Below, one piece after another: positions 16,663 through 26,406 of a stretch of 64,000 bases of DNA. Location: the NCBI RefSeq assembly GCF_013282215.1, contig NZ_CP048103.1, forward strand, positions 744,001 to 808,000, given 5' to 3'. The DNA is from Kroppenstedtia eburnea. Its GTDB lineage: Bacteria; Bacillota; Bacilli; Thermoactinomycetales; DSM-45169. Below the pieces are notes generated by a model, which ran no database searches, was not told the DNA's origin, and saw only the letters and a list, made by a program, of their open reading frames with translations. Each line of letters opens with the position of its first letter. Positions within the stretch are counted from its first letter, which is position 1. Position numbers and translations under genes: made by a program.

Positions 16663-19600
16663 ATGACACCCCATCTACTGAAAAAATGGTCCTGGATTTC
16701 CGTGCTGGTCATCATCGCTTTAATCGGAGCTACGCTGTTGCCGGATTATGCCGAGGTTTATGCAGCGGAAAAAGCAAGACAGGAACAGTTGAATCAGAAA
16801 CGCGAAATTGTAGAACTGCGCACGGAAAATTCCAAAACATACATCAAGGGCGACAACACATATATGTTGGAACAGTACCTGGAGCCGATTCATTTCAAGG
16901 AGAAGGGCACCTGGGAGGAAATTGATAACGGAATTGCAACCGTTTCTTCCACCCAAGCTTTGGATTCGGAGCTTTCCTATCAAAATAAAGCCAACCGCTA
17001 CCGGGCCGGCTTTGCACCTCACACCGGGGCGAAGAAACTCCTCCGCTTTCAACTGGGCTCCGCTTCCGTTGATTTAGGGCTCGTGGATGGGAAAAAGGTG
17101 AAGGCCGAGAAAAAAGGAAACCGGATTGCCTATAATCATGTCTATCCCGACACCCACTTGGTCTACTACACAGATCACAACGGTGTCAAAGAAGAATGGG
17201 TCCTCGACCGCTACCATGGGCAGAACAAATTGACCATGACCCTGGACACCCAAGGCGTGGAAGCGAAAAAACAGAAAGACGGCTCCATCGACTTCGTGGA
17301 TTCCAAGGGGAAAGTTGCTTTTTCCGTTCCCCGACCTTTCATGGTGGATCAAAATCTCCGCTATTCCGGAGATGTTCAATTCCAGATCCGGAGCAAGGAA
17401 AATAAAACCTACCTCGATCTGGAACTGGATGAAAAATGGTTGCAAGAAAAAGAGCGGGCCTTCCCTGTGACAGTGGATCCGTCACTGGTGGTTCAGGGAA
17501 GTGACAAAGCCCAAGACACCTTTGTGGGGGAGAAACAACCGACGACCAACTTCGGTACGGTCACTTACTTCACCGTGGGGAACAACCCTGATCATGGAAA
17601 AAGCCGGGCCCTGCTGAAGTTTGATCTGCAACCGCTGTTGAGCAGTGCTACCATCACGTCGGCCAAGTTGAGTGTTTATCAAACCAACACTTCAACCAAG
17701 GCGGAACGGGAGAATCTTCACCCGATCACGGAGAATTGGTCCGAAACCACGGCCACCTGGAATAAACAGCCTGCCGTCGGTACCGCTATCTCCAATCAGA
17801 CAGTGACAGATGCCGGCTGGTACGATTTTGACCTGACTTCCCTGGCCCGGGACTGGTACACCGGAAAGACCGCCAACCACGGGGTTTCTCTCCGTCATGC
17901 CACGGAAACCAACGACCGCAAGTCCTACTATTCCAGTGAGTTTGCCAATTACGAAGGCACCCGGAAGCCGAAGCTGACGATCACCTATACGATCGATCCC
18001 TTGGGCCAAGAGGAGTTCTGGACCACAGCCGCTTCCAATGTGAACACGTATAACGGAAACTTCTTTTTGCAGGAAACGGATATGAATATTCCGGGTCGAG
18101 GTATTCCCGCCGAAGTCAGCCGGGCCTATAACAGCCGTTCCATGGAAAGTGGAATCTTCGGCCATGGCTGGACCAGCAATCTGGAGCAACGGATCACGGA
18201 CCACGGCCAAGGTCCCCTGCTCTACACGGATGAGGATGGTACCACCCACACTTTCATTCCTAACGGGGACGGGACCTATACCGCTCCGCCGGGGAAACAC
18301 TTTGAGCTGACAAAAAAGAGCGGCTACATCTTGGAAGATACCGATCAGACAAAGTACCAGTTCAACACCTCCGGTCGCCTGATCTCGATCACGGATTCCA
18401 ACAACAATAAGACGACCATCGGTTATACCGGGTCCAACCCGACCAGCATCACCGATGCTTCCGGACGAAAAGCCAATCTGAGCTATAACGCGGACAACCG
18501 GGTCACTCAAATAACCGATCCTGCCAATCGCAGCACAGAGTATACTTATGATGCCGCCGGCAACCTGAAAACGGTGACGAAGAAAGAGGCTGGCGGGAAA
18601 GTTTTGTCCACGGTCACCTACGGATATGGTGACGGGCATCGTATAACATCAGTCAAAGATCCCAATGGAAACGTAAGAACCGTCGAATATGACAGCGAAG
18701 ATCGGGTGAAAAAGCTGTCCCAACCCTTAACGGTGGACGGGCAAGTGAAGACTGCCACCACTACATTTGCGTACGATGGGACTCACCGGATCACCACGGT
18801 CACCGATCCCAAGGGAACGTCGACGGTCTACACCCACAATGAATACGCCAATGTGATTCAGATCACCCAGGATCCCAACGGTCTCAACTACAAACAGACC
18901 TTTGTCTATAATGATCAAAACGAACTGGTCAGTCAAAAGGATGCCAACGCCAATGCCAAGGGCAGCAATGCCACGTATAATTACACTTACGATGGCAACG
19001 GCAACCTGACCAGCGTCACCAATCCGCTGAATGAGAAATCGACCACGGAATACGATGAAAACAACAATCCGATCAAGGAGACAGATCCGGAGGGAAACAC
19101 CACCGTCAATGAATACGATGACGAAGGGAACCCGACCTCCAGCACCGATCCGGCGGAAAAATCCTCTGCCACCAAAGTGGATGCTTATGGAAATGTCATC
19201 GAAGAGACCTCTTCCATGAGTCCAGGGGACAACCTGGCCCGCAACGGCAGCTTCGAGATCGACCGGAACAATGACAATTGGCCCGATGACTGGTACCAAT
19301 GGACTGAAAGCGGGGCCAACAAGGTGACCTGGACCAACGGCGGACTGACCGTGGACGGAATCACCCTGGGCGATAAACGGATCCAAATCGTCAGCCCCGG
19401 AGAGGATACGCTGATCGGGAGCAGCAAGTTTATCCCCTATGATTCCAAAAAGGCCTATTTTGTCAGTGGTTTTGTCCAAACCGCCAATGCCAAGGGAATC
19501 GCCGGAATTCAGGCCACCGGCTATGATGAAAATGGCAATATCACCAAACGGATCAAGTCCAAGGAGCTCAGCGGTACCCACAGCCCCACCCGGCTGCATG

Positions 19601-22299
19601 TGGCGGTGGAACCCGAAGCCTTCCCCCAAGAGACCACCCGTTTTCGGGTCCGGGCCTACGCATTTGGGAAGAACGGCCAATTTGACGGCACCTATCGCTT
19701 TGATGGATTGCAAGTGGAAGAAGGCTTTTATGGTGCCTACAATATCCTTGAAAACGGAGACTTTGAACGGAACGACGATCCCGTCGATGACATTCCGGAT
19801 CGCTGGTACCTGGCGGGAAGTATCGAAGGTCCCGATGGTCTGGACAGCACAGAGAAGCATGCCGGCAAACAGTCTGTGAAGCTGGTGGGGAATGTAGATA
19901 AGTGGAAGATGGTTCGCCAGGATGTCAAGCTGAAGGGAGAAGCAGGCTCCATCCTGACGGTGTCCGGGTTTTCCAAAGTGGATAAGCCCCGACCTGCCGG
20001 TGTCTATGGATACATCATTGAGACGTACCAAGGATCCACCCGTCAGGAAACCTTCACGCACAACTTCGACCGGACGAAGTCCCATGATTGGCAACATCGT
20101 ACCGCCCAACTGAAGACCACCAAGCCCTTTGACAATATCAAGGTCTTCTACGAGTACAGTGAACAAACCGGAAAAGCCTGGTTTGACACCGCCAAGGTGA
20201 TGGTGGGCTCAGTCCAAACGAAGAATACCTATGACACCAACGGGAACTACCAGACCAAGACCACCGACCCCCAGGGACGGGTCACGGAATCCGGTTATGA
20301 TACCGTGGGCAATGTCACCAGCGAGAAAAGAGGAGCAGATACCACCACCTTCACTTATGACGGTCTGGACCGCCTCACCCAGGTGACCGATGCCAAGCAG
20401 GGGGAAACCAGCTACCGGTATGATCCCAACGGCAACAAAACCCAGGTGACCAACGCCCGGGAAAAAACGACCACCTATGAGTACAATGAAATGGACGAAG
20501 TGCGGAAAATCACCGATGCACTGGGACAATCCGTTCTCTTCGCCTACGACCTGAACGGAAACCAGGCGAAAGTGACCCAGCCCAACGGTGACACCGTGGA
20601 GTATGGCTATGATGTCGTGAATCGGCCGACTTCTGTGTCCCACAATGGAACAAAAAAATACTCCTTTGCCTACGATGCCAACGGCAACGTGACCAAGGAG
20701 ACAGATGAAGCCCAAAACGAATCCACCACCTTCACTTACGACGATGACAACAAGCTGAAGACGGTGACTGAGCCGGGAAGCAACAAAACCGAATACACTC
20801 ACGACAAGAACGGCAACGTTACCCAACAAAAACTGACTGCAGGAAGCATGACCGTAACTCAGGGTATGGGTTATAATGAAGTGGATCAGCTCACCAAAGT
20901 CACCGAAAACGGCAAAAACCGCGCGATCTACACATACGATGAGAATGATCGCGTTGCCAGCCGCAAAAATGAAGACGGCACCGTCAGCCTTTTCAGCTAC
21001 AACGGCGCCGGCGATCTCACACAGCAGGTGGTTTTGGACAAGGGCGGGGAACAGCGGGAATCTTACACATACACCTACGACAACAAAGGCAACATCACCC
21101 AGGTGAAAGATTCCAAGGGAACCACCACCTACGTCTATGACGAGCTGGAACAGCTGGTCAAGGAAACCCAGCCTGACGGCACCGTCACGGAATACACCTA
21201 CGATGCCACGGGCAACCGGCTGACGAAGAAAGTGACCCAAAACGGCATCGCGACCACCACGAACTACAGCTACGACGATGCCGACCAACTGACCCAGGTG
21301 GACGGTCAGGCCCACACCTTTGACAAAAACGGCAACCTGACCCACGACGGCAAACGGACCTATGTCTACGATGCCGAAAACCGCCTGACCGCCGTCAAAG
21401 AAGGGGAGAAGACCCTCGCCTCCTTCACCTACCGGGCCGACGGCATGCGCAAGACCATGACCACCGGCTCCCAGACGCTCACGTTTCATTATGATGAGAA
21501 CAAGAACGTCACCTATGAGACGGATCAGAACCACCAGATTGTCGCCCACTACACCTACGGGGCCAACAACGAACTGGTCAGCATGACCCAAGGTGGGAAG
21601 ACGTACTACTACCAGACCAACTACCGGGGGGACGTAACGGCTCTCACCGACTCCACCGGAGCCGTCGTAGCAACCTATGAGTACGATGCCTTCGGGAATC
21701 TGCTGAAGGAAACGGGGACGGTGGAGAATCCGTATCGGTATGCAGGGTATCGGTATGATGAGGTCACGGGGCTGTATTATCTGCAGAGCCGGTATTACAA
21801 TTCGGAGACGGGAAGGTTTTTGACGAGGGATGTCTTCGAAGGCGTTGACACAGAACCACTAAGCCAAAACAGATATACTTATGGACATAACAACCCGGTA
21901 ATGAATACCGATCATTCCGGCTATGCAGTGCCTGTGGCTGTTATTGCTGCTTTGAAGTACTTAGCTACTGTAGCGGGATGGGCACTTGTTACAACAATAG
22001 CTGGATTGATAAAGGATACTCGCAGTATAAATCCCAGGAAGTGGGGAGCAAGGCGTTTCGCCAAAGATTTTGCCTGGAATTTTGTTTGGGGACTAGTGCC
22101 ATTCGGTGGTTTGAAAAAAATTAGACCTCTATGGCAATGGACCTATGCTGTTGCGTATTCTTATGGCCTGCGATTCCACCGGTGGTTGATTGGAAAACTT
22201 GCAACAGGCATTGTGATTGCTCGATTGAAAAGATATAGTGCTGTACAAGCATTTAAACGAGTTGTTAGAAATAAATTACTACGGTGGCGACGTCGGTAA
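16663..22299 (+). CDS. WapA-like Rhs/YD-repeat surface protein with C-terminal toxin domain
   Basis: An 1878-residue exported protein. An N-terminal membrane/signal segment (about 9-32) leads to a DNRLRE domain (about 280-430, AQDTFVGEKQPTTNFGT), a DUF6531 region (FFLQETDMNIPGRGIPAEVSRAYNS), many YD repeats (about 540-840 and 1190-1640), two NGSFE-type carbohydrate-binding-like modules between them, and the RHS core end ASFTYR..YYLQSRYYNSETGRFLTRD. After PVMNTDHSG (about 1752) comes a unique tail of about 126 residues, hydrophobic and strongly basic (ends NKLLRWRRR), the presumed toxin. Such proteins deliver the tail to neighbouring cells. Two small genes follow; one or both may give immunity. 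The start follows GAGAGGAG. Confidence 0.93.
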   Translation: MTPHLLKKWSWISVLVIIALIGATLLPDYAEVYAAEKARQEQLNQKREIVELRTENSKTYIKGDNTYMLEQYLEPIHFKEKGTWEEIDNGIATVSSTQALDSELSYQNKANRYRAGFAPHTGAKKLLRFQLGSASVDLGLVDGKKVKAEKKGNRIAYNHVYPDTHLVYYTDHNGVKEEWVLDRYHGQNKLTMTLDTQGVEAKKQKDGSIDFVDSKGKVAFSVPRPFMVDQNLRYSGDVQFQIRSKENKTYLDLELDEKWLQEKERAFPVTVDPSLVVQGSDKAQDTFVGEKQPTTNFGTVTYFTVGNNPDHGKSRALLKFDLQPLLSSATITSAKLSVYQTNTSTKAERENLHPITENWSETTATWNKQPAVGTAISNQTVTDAGWYDFDLTSLARDWYTGKTANHGVSLRHATETNDRKSYYSSEFANYEGTRKPKLTITYTIDPLGQEEFWTTAASNVNTYNGNFFLQETDMNIPGRGIPAEVSRAYNSRSMESGIFGHGWTSNLEQRITDHGQGPLLYTDEDGTTHTFIPNGDGTYTAPPGKHFELTKKSGYILEDTDQTKYQFNTSGRLISITDSNNNKTTIGYTGSNPTSITDASGRKANLSYNADNRVTQITDPANRSTEYTYDAAGNLKTVTKKEAGGKVLSTVTYGYGDGHRITSVKDPNGNVRTVEYDSEDRVKKLSQPLTVDGQVKTATTTFAYDGTHRITTVTDPKGTSTVYTHNEYANVIQITQDPNGLNYKQTFVYNDQNELVSQKDANANAKGSNATYNYTYDGNGNLTSVTNPLNEKSTTEYDENNNPIKETDPEGNTTVNEYDDEGNPTSSTDPAEKSSATKVDAYGNVIEETSSMSPGDNLARNGSFEIDRNNDNWPDDWYQWTESGANKVTWTNGGLTVDGITLGDKRIQIVSPGEDTLIGSSKFIPYDSKKAYFVSGFVQTANAKGIAGIQATGYDENGNITKRIKSKELSGTHSPTRLHVAVEPEAFPQETTRFRVRAYAFGKNGQFDGTYRFDGLQVEEGFYGAYNILENGDFERNDDPVDDIPDRWYLAGSIEGPDGLDSTEKHAGKQSVKLVGNVDKWKMVRQDVKLKGEAGSILTVSGFSKVDKPRPAGVYGYIIETYQGSTRQETFTHNFDRTKSHDWQHRTAQLKTTKPFDNIKVFYEYSEQTGKAWFDTAKVMVGSVQTKNTYDTNGNYQTKTTDPQGRVTESGYDTVGNVTSEKRGADTTTFTYDGLDRLTQVTDAKQGETSYRYDPNGNKTQVTNAREKTTTYEYNEMDEVRKITDALGQSVLFAYDLNGNQAKVTQPNGDTVEYGYDVVNRPTSVSHNGTKKYSFAYDANGNVTKETDEAQNESTTFTYDDDNKLKTVTEPGSNKTEYTHDKNGNVTQQKLTAGSMTVTQGMGYNEVDQLTKVTENGKNRAIYTYDENDRVASRKNEDGTVSLFSYNGAGDLTQQVVLDKGGEQRESYTYTYDNKGNITQVKDSKGTTTYVYDELEQLVKETQPDGTVTEYTYDATGNRLTKKVTQNGIATTTNYSYDDADQLTQVDGQAHTFDKNGNLTHDGKRTYVYDAENRLTAVKEGEKTLASFTYRADGMRKTMTTGSQTLTFHYDENKNVTYETDQNHQIVAHYTYGANNELVSMTQGGKTYYYQTNYRGDVTALTDSTGAVVATYEYDAFGNLLKETGTVENPYRYAGYRYDEVTGLYYLQSRYYNSETGRFLTRDVFEGVDTEPLSQNRYTYGHNNPVMNTDHSGYAVPVAVIAALKYLATVAGWALVTTIAGLIKDTRSINPRKWGARRFAKDFAWNFVWGLVPFGGLKKIRPLWQWTYAVAYSYGLRFHRWLIGKLATGIVIARLKRYSAVQAFKRVVRNKLLRWRRR

Positions 22300-22382
22300 A
22301 AAATTGACTGTAATTTAAATACAGGTACTCACTTTAATTAGGCGTATCAGATAATTGATTAGCCATTTTTGAGTGAGGAGAA

Positions 22383-22460
22383 GGGTCGGGATTGGTGGGA
22401 CGGAGATCCTTTACGTTTTTTTGCGAGAGAATCTCTTTCGTCCCACCATTCTCGTTCCCA
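22383..22460. repeat. dispersed palindromic repeat, copy 2
   Basis: Starts GGTCGGGATTGG like the other copies. GGTGGGACG (22394-22402) pairs with CGTCCCACC (22439-22447). The stem has diverged from copies 1 and 3 but pairing is kept by compensating changes. Confidence 0.5.
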
Positions 22461-22566
22461 CCAACAATGTTTACTACAAATAGGGAAGTGAAAGGTTTGT
22501 TTCATTTCCAACGCCCATTTTTGATTAATCACAGTACTGGGTTCCAAGAAGGAAGAAGGGTGTATA

Positions 22567-22800
22567 ATGGGAGAATCAAAAAAAATGATCAAAGAAATAA
22601 TATCTATTCTTGGTTGGTATTTATTCTTGGTAATATTATGCAATTTTGTCTATCGAGATAGGGGGCTTTTAAATTATTTTAGCCCTTTGGTATTAGTCCT
22701 TGCTGTTAGATATTATAAGAATAAGTTGGTAGTTTTTTTAACAAAAATGGCTGTTTTGTTTGTCGTAATCTATTTTCTGTTTACACTATATTACTATTAG
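22567..22800 (+). CDS. small membrane protein, candidate immunity to the Rhs toxin
   Basis: A 77-residue protein with about three hydrophobic segments (IISILGWYLFLVILCNFV, YFSPLVLVLAVRYY, MAVLFVVIYFLFTLYYY). Much more AT-rich than the rhs gene. GAAGGAAGAAGGG precedes the ATG. As the first gene after the toxin domain it is the best candidate for its immunity protein; no family recognised. Confidence 0.6.
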   Translation: MGESKKMIKEIISILGWYLFLVILCNFVYRDRGLLNYFSPLVLVLAVRYYKNKLVVFLTKMAVLFVVIYFLFTLYYY

Positions 22801-22821
22801 TAAAAAGGGGATTGGCGAATA

Positions 22822-23154
22822 GTGGATTCAAAAGATGCCATTGTTGTAAATCCGGAAAGTCAGTATATCTATATTGATTTAACAGACAAGCAGATTGAAG
22901 AACTGATGATACAATTAACAGAAATGAAATTAAATGGGGAACATTTTTCTTGGAGCAATCAATTTAATGGGGAAAGTAGAATTGTTATTTATTTCCGAAA
23001 AGTAAGTCTCGGGAAAAATGGAGAGTTTCAACTGGATCAAGAGGGTTCTGAAAAAATTCATAGCTTTTCATTCCTTTTTGTTTTTGTTGTAATTTTGTCA
23101 ATGATAGGAGTGATAGCGGTGATCTACATGCTCTTTCATATATTACTACTTTAG
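22822..23154 (+). CDS. small protein with C-terminal membrane segment, clipped by an IS
   Basis: A 110-residue protein: a soluble part (IYIDLTDKQIEELMIQLTEMKLNG) and a C-terminal membrane segment (FSFLFVFVVILSMIGVIAVIYMLF). It starts at GTG 22822, 21 bases after the previous gene. The stop TAG lies in the first bases of the left inverted repeat of the IS4-like element (23152), so the native C-terminus may have been a little longer. Possible second immunity component. Confidence 0.55.
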   Translation: MDSKDAIVVNPESQYIYIDLTDKQIEELMIQLTEMKLNGEHFSWSNQFNGESRIVIYFRKVSLGKNGEFQLDQEGSEKIHSFSFLFVFVVILSMIGVIAVIYMLFHILLL

Positions 23155-24507
23155 ATGAGCAAAAGCGCACCAAGAAATTTCCATTGACAAAAAAACAGAG
23201 ACATGAACGGCTCTTTATGGTATGGATAGAGTCACCATAACACATCCACCAAAGGAGCCAAGATCATGTCTCATACTTCCAACTTACCACATCAGGATCC
23301 CATCCGCCATTATCTGAAGAAACAAAGGTACAACCTGTACCTTACCAAGCCTGCGTTTGAACATCTCGTCCATTTCATCGATGGGGCCACACAAAAAGGC
23401 TTCTCTGGGACGCTGACAGATGTGCACACGTTAAGTTGTGAACGTCGACACCGGACCACGTGGAGCCATTTCCTCACCCGGGGAGTCTGGGACGAACAGT
23501 GGATGCAACATCACCTGAGTCAACGATCTCTGCGTAAGATTCAAAAACACGCCCAACGAACCGGCCTTCCCATTTACGTCATTCTAGATGATTCCGTTTG
23601 CGAGAAAACCAAGCCTTCGTCACAGGCGGTGTCAGCGATTCAACCAGCCGACTTTCATTTTTCGCACGGCAAAGGGGGGCCGGTTTGGGGGCACCAGGTC
23701 GTGGTCCTGTTGCTTTGGTGCGGGGATCGCTGTCTTCCCTTCGCCTTTCAGCGTTATGACAAGGACGGAGTCAGCAAAATCGCCTTGACATGCGAACTTC
23801 TCGAATTGCTTCCGGCCTTTGAACATCCGGCGTATTTGTTGATGGACTCCTGGTACACCTCGGTAAAAATCGTCGATTGCGCTCCCACCAAAGGGTTGCA
23901 GGTCATCGGTGGACTTGAGACCCACCGTGTCTTGTTTCCTCTGGGCGTCCGGACCCCGGCCCCTACTTTCGCTGGTTACATCCGAAAAGCGGATACCCGT
24001 CTCGTGACGGTGGGACACGCTTCCTACCGGGTGTACCGCTATGAAGGGGCCCTCCATGGAATGGCAAACGCGGTGGCGCTTTTAGCATGGCCGGAAGAAA
24101 TGTTCGGAAAGCATCAAGCCCTTCGGTGTACCTTGTGCACAGACGCCTCCCTTCAGGATGAAGAGATTCTGGAGCGCTATGCGAACCGCTGGGCCATTGA
24201 AACGTTTTTTCAACAGATGAAGGGGAAGTATGCATGGGATCGTTACCGTGTCCGCTCCGTTCGTGCCATCGAACGCTTCTGGACTCTGGTATTTTTGACG
24301 TACTTCTATTGCGCCGAGACGGGAAGTGGTGACGAGTCGCTGGGTCTTCAGAGAATCCGTTCCAGACGGGAACACAGATTGGTTGATTGGATCTACCGTC
24401 AGTTCCAACAGGCGGTGCCACTGAAACAAGTGAAAGAGCAGCTCAACATCGCTTAGCCATGGTCTACCTTTCCTATGGTTATTTCTGTTAGCTGTTTTGC
24501 TCATCTA
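23152..24507 (+). mobile_element. IS4-superfamily insertion sequence, complete
   Basis: A 1356-base element. The 13-base terminal repeats TAGATGAGCAAAA (23152-23164) and its exact reverse complement (24495-24507) flank one transposase gene. No convincing target duplication could be read. It sits between the first rhs immunity genes and the next orphan module. Confidence 0.85.
23266..24456 (+). CDS. DDE transposase, IS4/IS701 type
   Basis: A 396-residue transposase. The DDE residues are visible as the D in VILDDSVCEK, the D in LLMDSWYTS and the E in YANRWAIETFFQQMK(G)KY, the Y-x-x-R-W-x-I-E motif of this superfamily. RBS AAAGGAG before ATG 23266. It appears intact. Confidence 0.88.
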   Translation: MSHTSNLPHQDPIRHYLKKQRYNLYLTKPAFEHLVHFIDGATQKGFSGTLTDVHTLSCERRHRTTWSHFLTRGVWDEQWMQHHLSQRSLRKIQKHAQRTGLPIYVILDDSVCEKTKPSSQAVSAIQPADFHFSHGKGGPVWGHQVVVLLLWCGDRCLPFAFQRYDKDGVSKIALTCELLELLPAFEHPAYLLMDSWYTSVKIVDCAPTKGLQVIGGLETHRVLFPLGVRTPAPTFAGYIRKADTRLVTVGHASYRVYRYEGALHGMANAVALLAWPEEMFGKHQALRCTLCTDASLQDEEILERYANRWAIETFFQQMKGKYAWDRYRVRSVRAIERFWTLVFLTYFYCAETGSGDESLGLQRIRSRREHRLVDWIYRQFQQAVPLKQVKEQLNIA

Positions 24508-24582
24508 GAGTATTAAAGTTAACTGGAAGGCCATTTGTTTTTAACAAGTGGCCTATCTTTTTGAAATCCAAAGGTGATCAAA

Positions 24583-24801
24583 ATGATATTGTATTTCGGT
24601 ATGTTTTTGTCTATTCTTATCGGAATATTAATTCATGTATTGTTGTTTGTGTATTACTACCCTTTGTTCGATGATAGAACTAATAAAGAAAAAATACTTG
24701 CTTATTTGTTTGCGCTATTTGATCCGTCGAGAGGAATTTTGGAAAAGGTTGCAGTAGGTTTAATTTTAGTTGGAGTATTTTTAGTCTTATATTCCAGTTA
24801 G
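24583..24801 (+). CDS. small membrane protein of unknown function
   Basis: A 72-residue protein with a hydrophobic N-terminal segment (MILYFGMFLSILIGILIHVLLFVYYY) and a C-terminal one (VAVGLILVGVFLVLYSS). ATG 24583 follows AAAGGTG; a GTG at 24574 would overlap that site. It lies after the IS and before an orphan RHS core, so it may be the immunity gene of a lost toxin module. Confidence 0.5.
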   Translation: MILYFGMFLSILIGILIHVLLFVYYYPLFDDRTNKEKILAYLFALFDPSRGILEKVAVGLILVGVFLVLYSS

Positions 24802-24842
24802 AACTATATAAGGGATGTTACTTCCTTTCTGTTCCTTGCTTT

Positions 24843-25973
24843 ATGACACATATTCAGGTGAAAGATTCCAAAGGAACCACCTCCTATGTCTACGACAAAC
24901 TGGAACAGTTGGTCGAGGAATCCCAGCCCGACGGCACCGTCACAGAATACACCTACGATGCCACGGGAAACCGGCTGACGAAGAAAGTGACCCAAGGAGA
25001 CAAATCTACCACCACGAACTATACTTACGATGATGCTGATCAACTGGCTAAAGTAAACGGACAGGCCTATTCCTATGACAAAAACGGCAACCTGACCCAC
25101 GACGGCAAACGGACCTATGTCTACGATGCCGAAAACCGCCTGACCGCCGTCAAAGAAGGGGAGAAGACCCTCGCCTCCTTCACCTACCGGGCCGACGGCA
25201 TGCGCAAGACCATGACCACCGGCTCCCAGACGCTCACGTTCCATTATGATGAGAACAAGAACGTCACCTATGAGACGGATCAGAACCACCAGATTGTCGC
25301 CCACTACACCTACGGGGCCAACAACGAACTGGTCAGCATGACCCGGGGCGGGAAGACGTACTATTACCAGACCAACTACCGGGGGGATGTAACGGCCCTC
25401 ACCGACTCCACCGGAGCCGTCGTAGCAACCTATGAGTACGATGCTTTCGGGAATCTGTTGAAGGAAACGGGAACGGTGGAGAATCCGTATCGCTATGCGG
25501 GGTACCGGTATGATGAAGTCACGGGGCTGTACTATCTACAGAGCCGGTACTACAACCCGGAAACTGGACGGTTTTTGACGAGGGATTCCTTTGAGGGGTT
25601 TGAGGATAAGTCGCTTGGTTTGAACAAATACTCCTATGTCCTAAACAACCCCGTTATAAATGTAGATCCTGACGGGCATTGGTTTAGAACCATCCGTGGT
25701 AATCGAGCCTACATGTATTTCACCAAATTCGAAGTAAAGAGATTCATCAAATATTTAAAGTGGGGAAGAAAGGGTATAAAGGCTTTGGGTTGGCTCTTAA
25801 ACTTTTGGTTGCCGGGAGCATTTGTAGTTGCTAGGATTGTTAACCTAATTCTGGGTGTGGGAGGAACCTATTTAAAGTGGGCCTCCAAACGGAAAGGGAT
25901 TATTGTCAAATTCAAAAGGGTGAAAAAGGGAAAATCTTACTTTTACCCATACGCAATATCAAGGTGGAGATAA
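24843..25973 (+). CDS. orphan RHS core with alternative toxin tail (CT2)
   Basis: 376 residues that start inside the YD-repeat region and are almost identical to the C-terminal core of the main rhs gene (homology from about 24855, equal to 21102). After VINVDPDGHW the sequence is unrelated: about 100 residues, hydrophobic with basic ends (WGRKGIKALGWLLNFWLPGA, then KFKRVKKGKSYF). No signal peptide and no clear RBS, so it is probably a silent cassette that could be swapped into the full gene. Two membrane-protein genes follow. Confidence 0.8.
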   Translation: MTHIQVKDSKGTTSYVYDKLEQLVEESQPDGTVTEYTYDATGNRLTKKVTQGDKSTTTNYTYDDADQLAKVNGQAYSYDKNGNLTHDGKRTYVYDAENRLTAVKEGEKTLASFTYRADGMRKTMTTGSQTLTFHYDENKNVTYETDQNHQIVAHYTYGANNELVSMTRGGKTYYYQTNYRGDVTALTDSTGAVVATYEYDAFGNLLKETGTVENPYRYAGYRYDEVTGLYYLQSRYYNPETGRFLTRDSFEGFEDKSLGLNKYSYVLNNPVINVDPDGHWFRTIRGNRAYMYFTKFEVKRFIKYLKWGRKGIKALGWLLNFWLPGAFVVARIVNLILGVGGTYLKWASKRKGIIVKFKRVKKGKSYFYPYAISRWR

Positions 25974-26048
25974 GTTATAAATAAATTATTGAACCGAAGC
26001 AGGTAGATGTACCTGTTTCGGTTCAATAAAATTAAAGGGTGATATAAG

Positions 26049-26390
26049 GTGAAGAAAATTTTTTTGTCTTTAGCAAACATTTTCATGTATACATTAGGAT
26101 TTTGGTTTGTCTCCAATATTATCCTTTTTAAAGGATTGGGATTGATCGATAAGGAGATAAATATAGTTTACTTGATTTTGATTGCCACTATGTTAGTTAT
26201 TATCGGGGGTATTTACAGCATAAGGAAGGAGTGGTTTGAAAAAAAGATGGAATGTTTTTTTGAGAGAATAGAGGATACAAAGTGGAATACTCTTTTTTTG
26301 TGGGGATTTATTTTTTTTCTTGGACTCTCGGTCATTTTAATTTTTGTTTTTATTTTATCATCTATGTATTCCCTATATAAAATATTCTGA
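26049..26390 (+). CDS. membrane protein, candidate immunity to CT2
   Basis: A 113-residue protein with about three transmembrane segments (N-terminal ANIFMYTLGFWFVSNIILF, VYLILIATMLVIIGGIY, TLFLWGFIFFLGLSVILIFVFIL). AT-rich and with no recognised family. It follows CT2 directly, the usual immunity position. GTG start after AAGGGTGATATAAGG. Confidence 0.55.
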   Translation: MKKIFLSLANIFMYTLGFWFVSNIILFKGLGLIDKEINIVYLILIATMLVIIGGIYSIRKEWFEKKMECFFERIEDTKWNTLFLWGFIFFLGLSVILIFVFILSSMYSLYKIF

Positions 26391-26406
26391 TGGAGGGATA
26401 AAATGT

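Noticed and set aside
17692-21591. Long open frames on the minus strand opposite the rhs gene (for example 18727-20166 and 20209-21591)
   Set aside because: They mirror the repetitive, GC-rich coding strand of the YD repeats, have no RBS and resemble no protein; the plus strand has clear domains.
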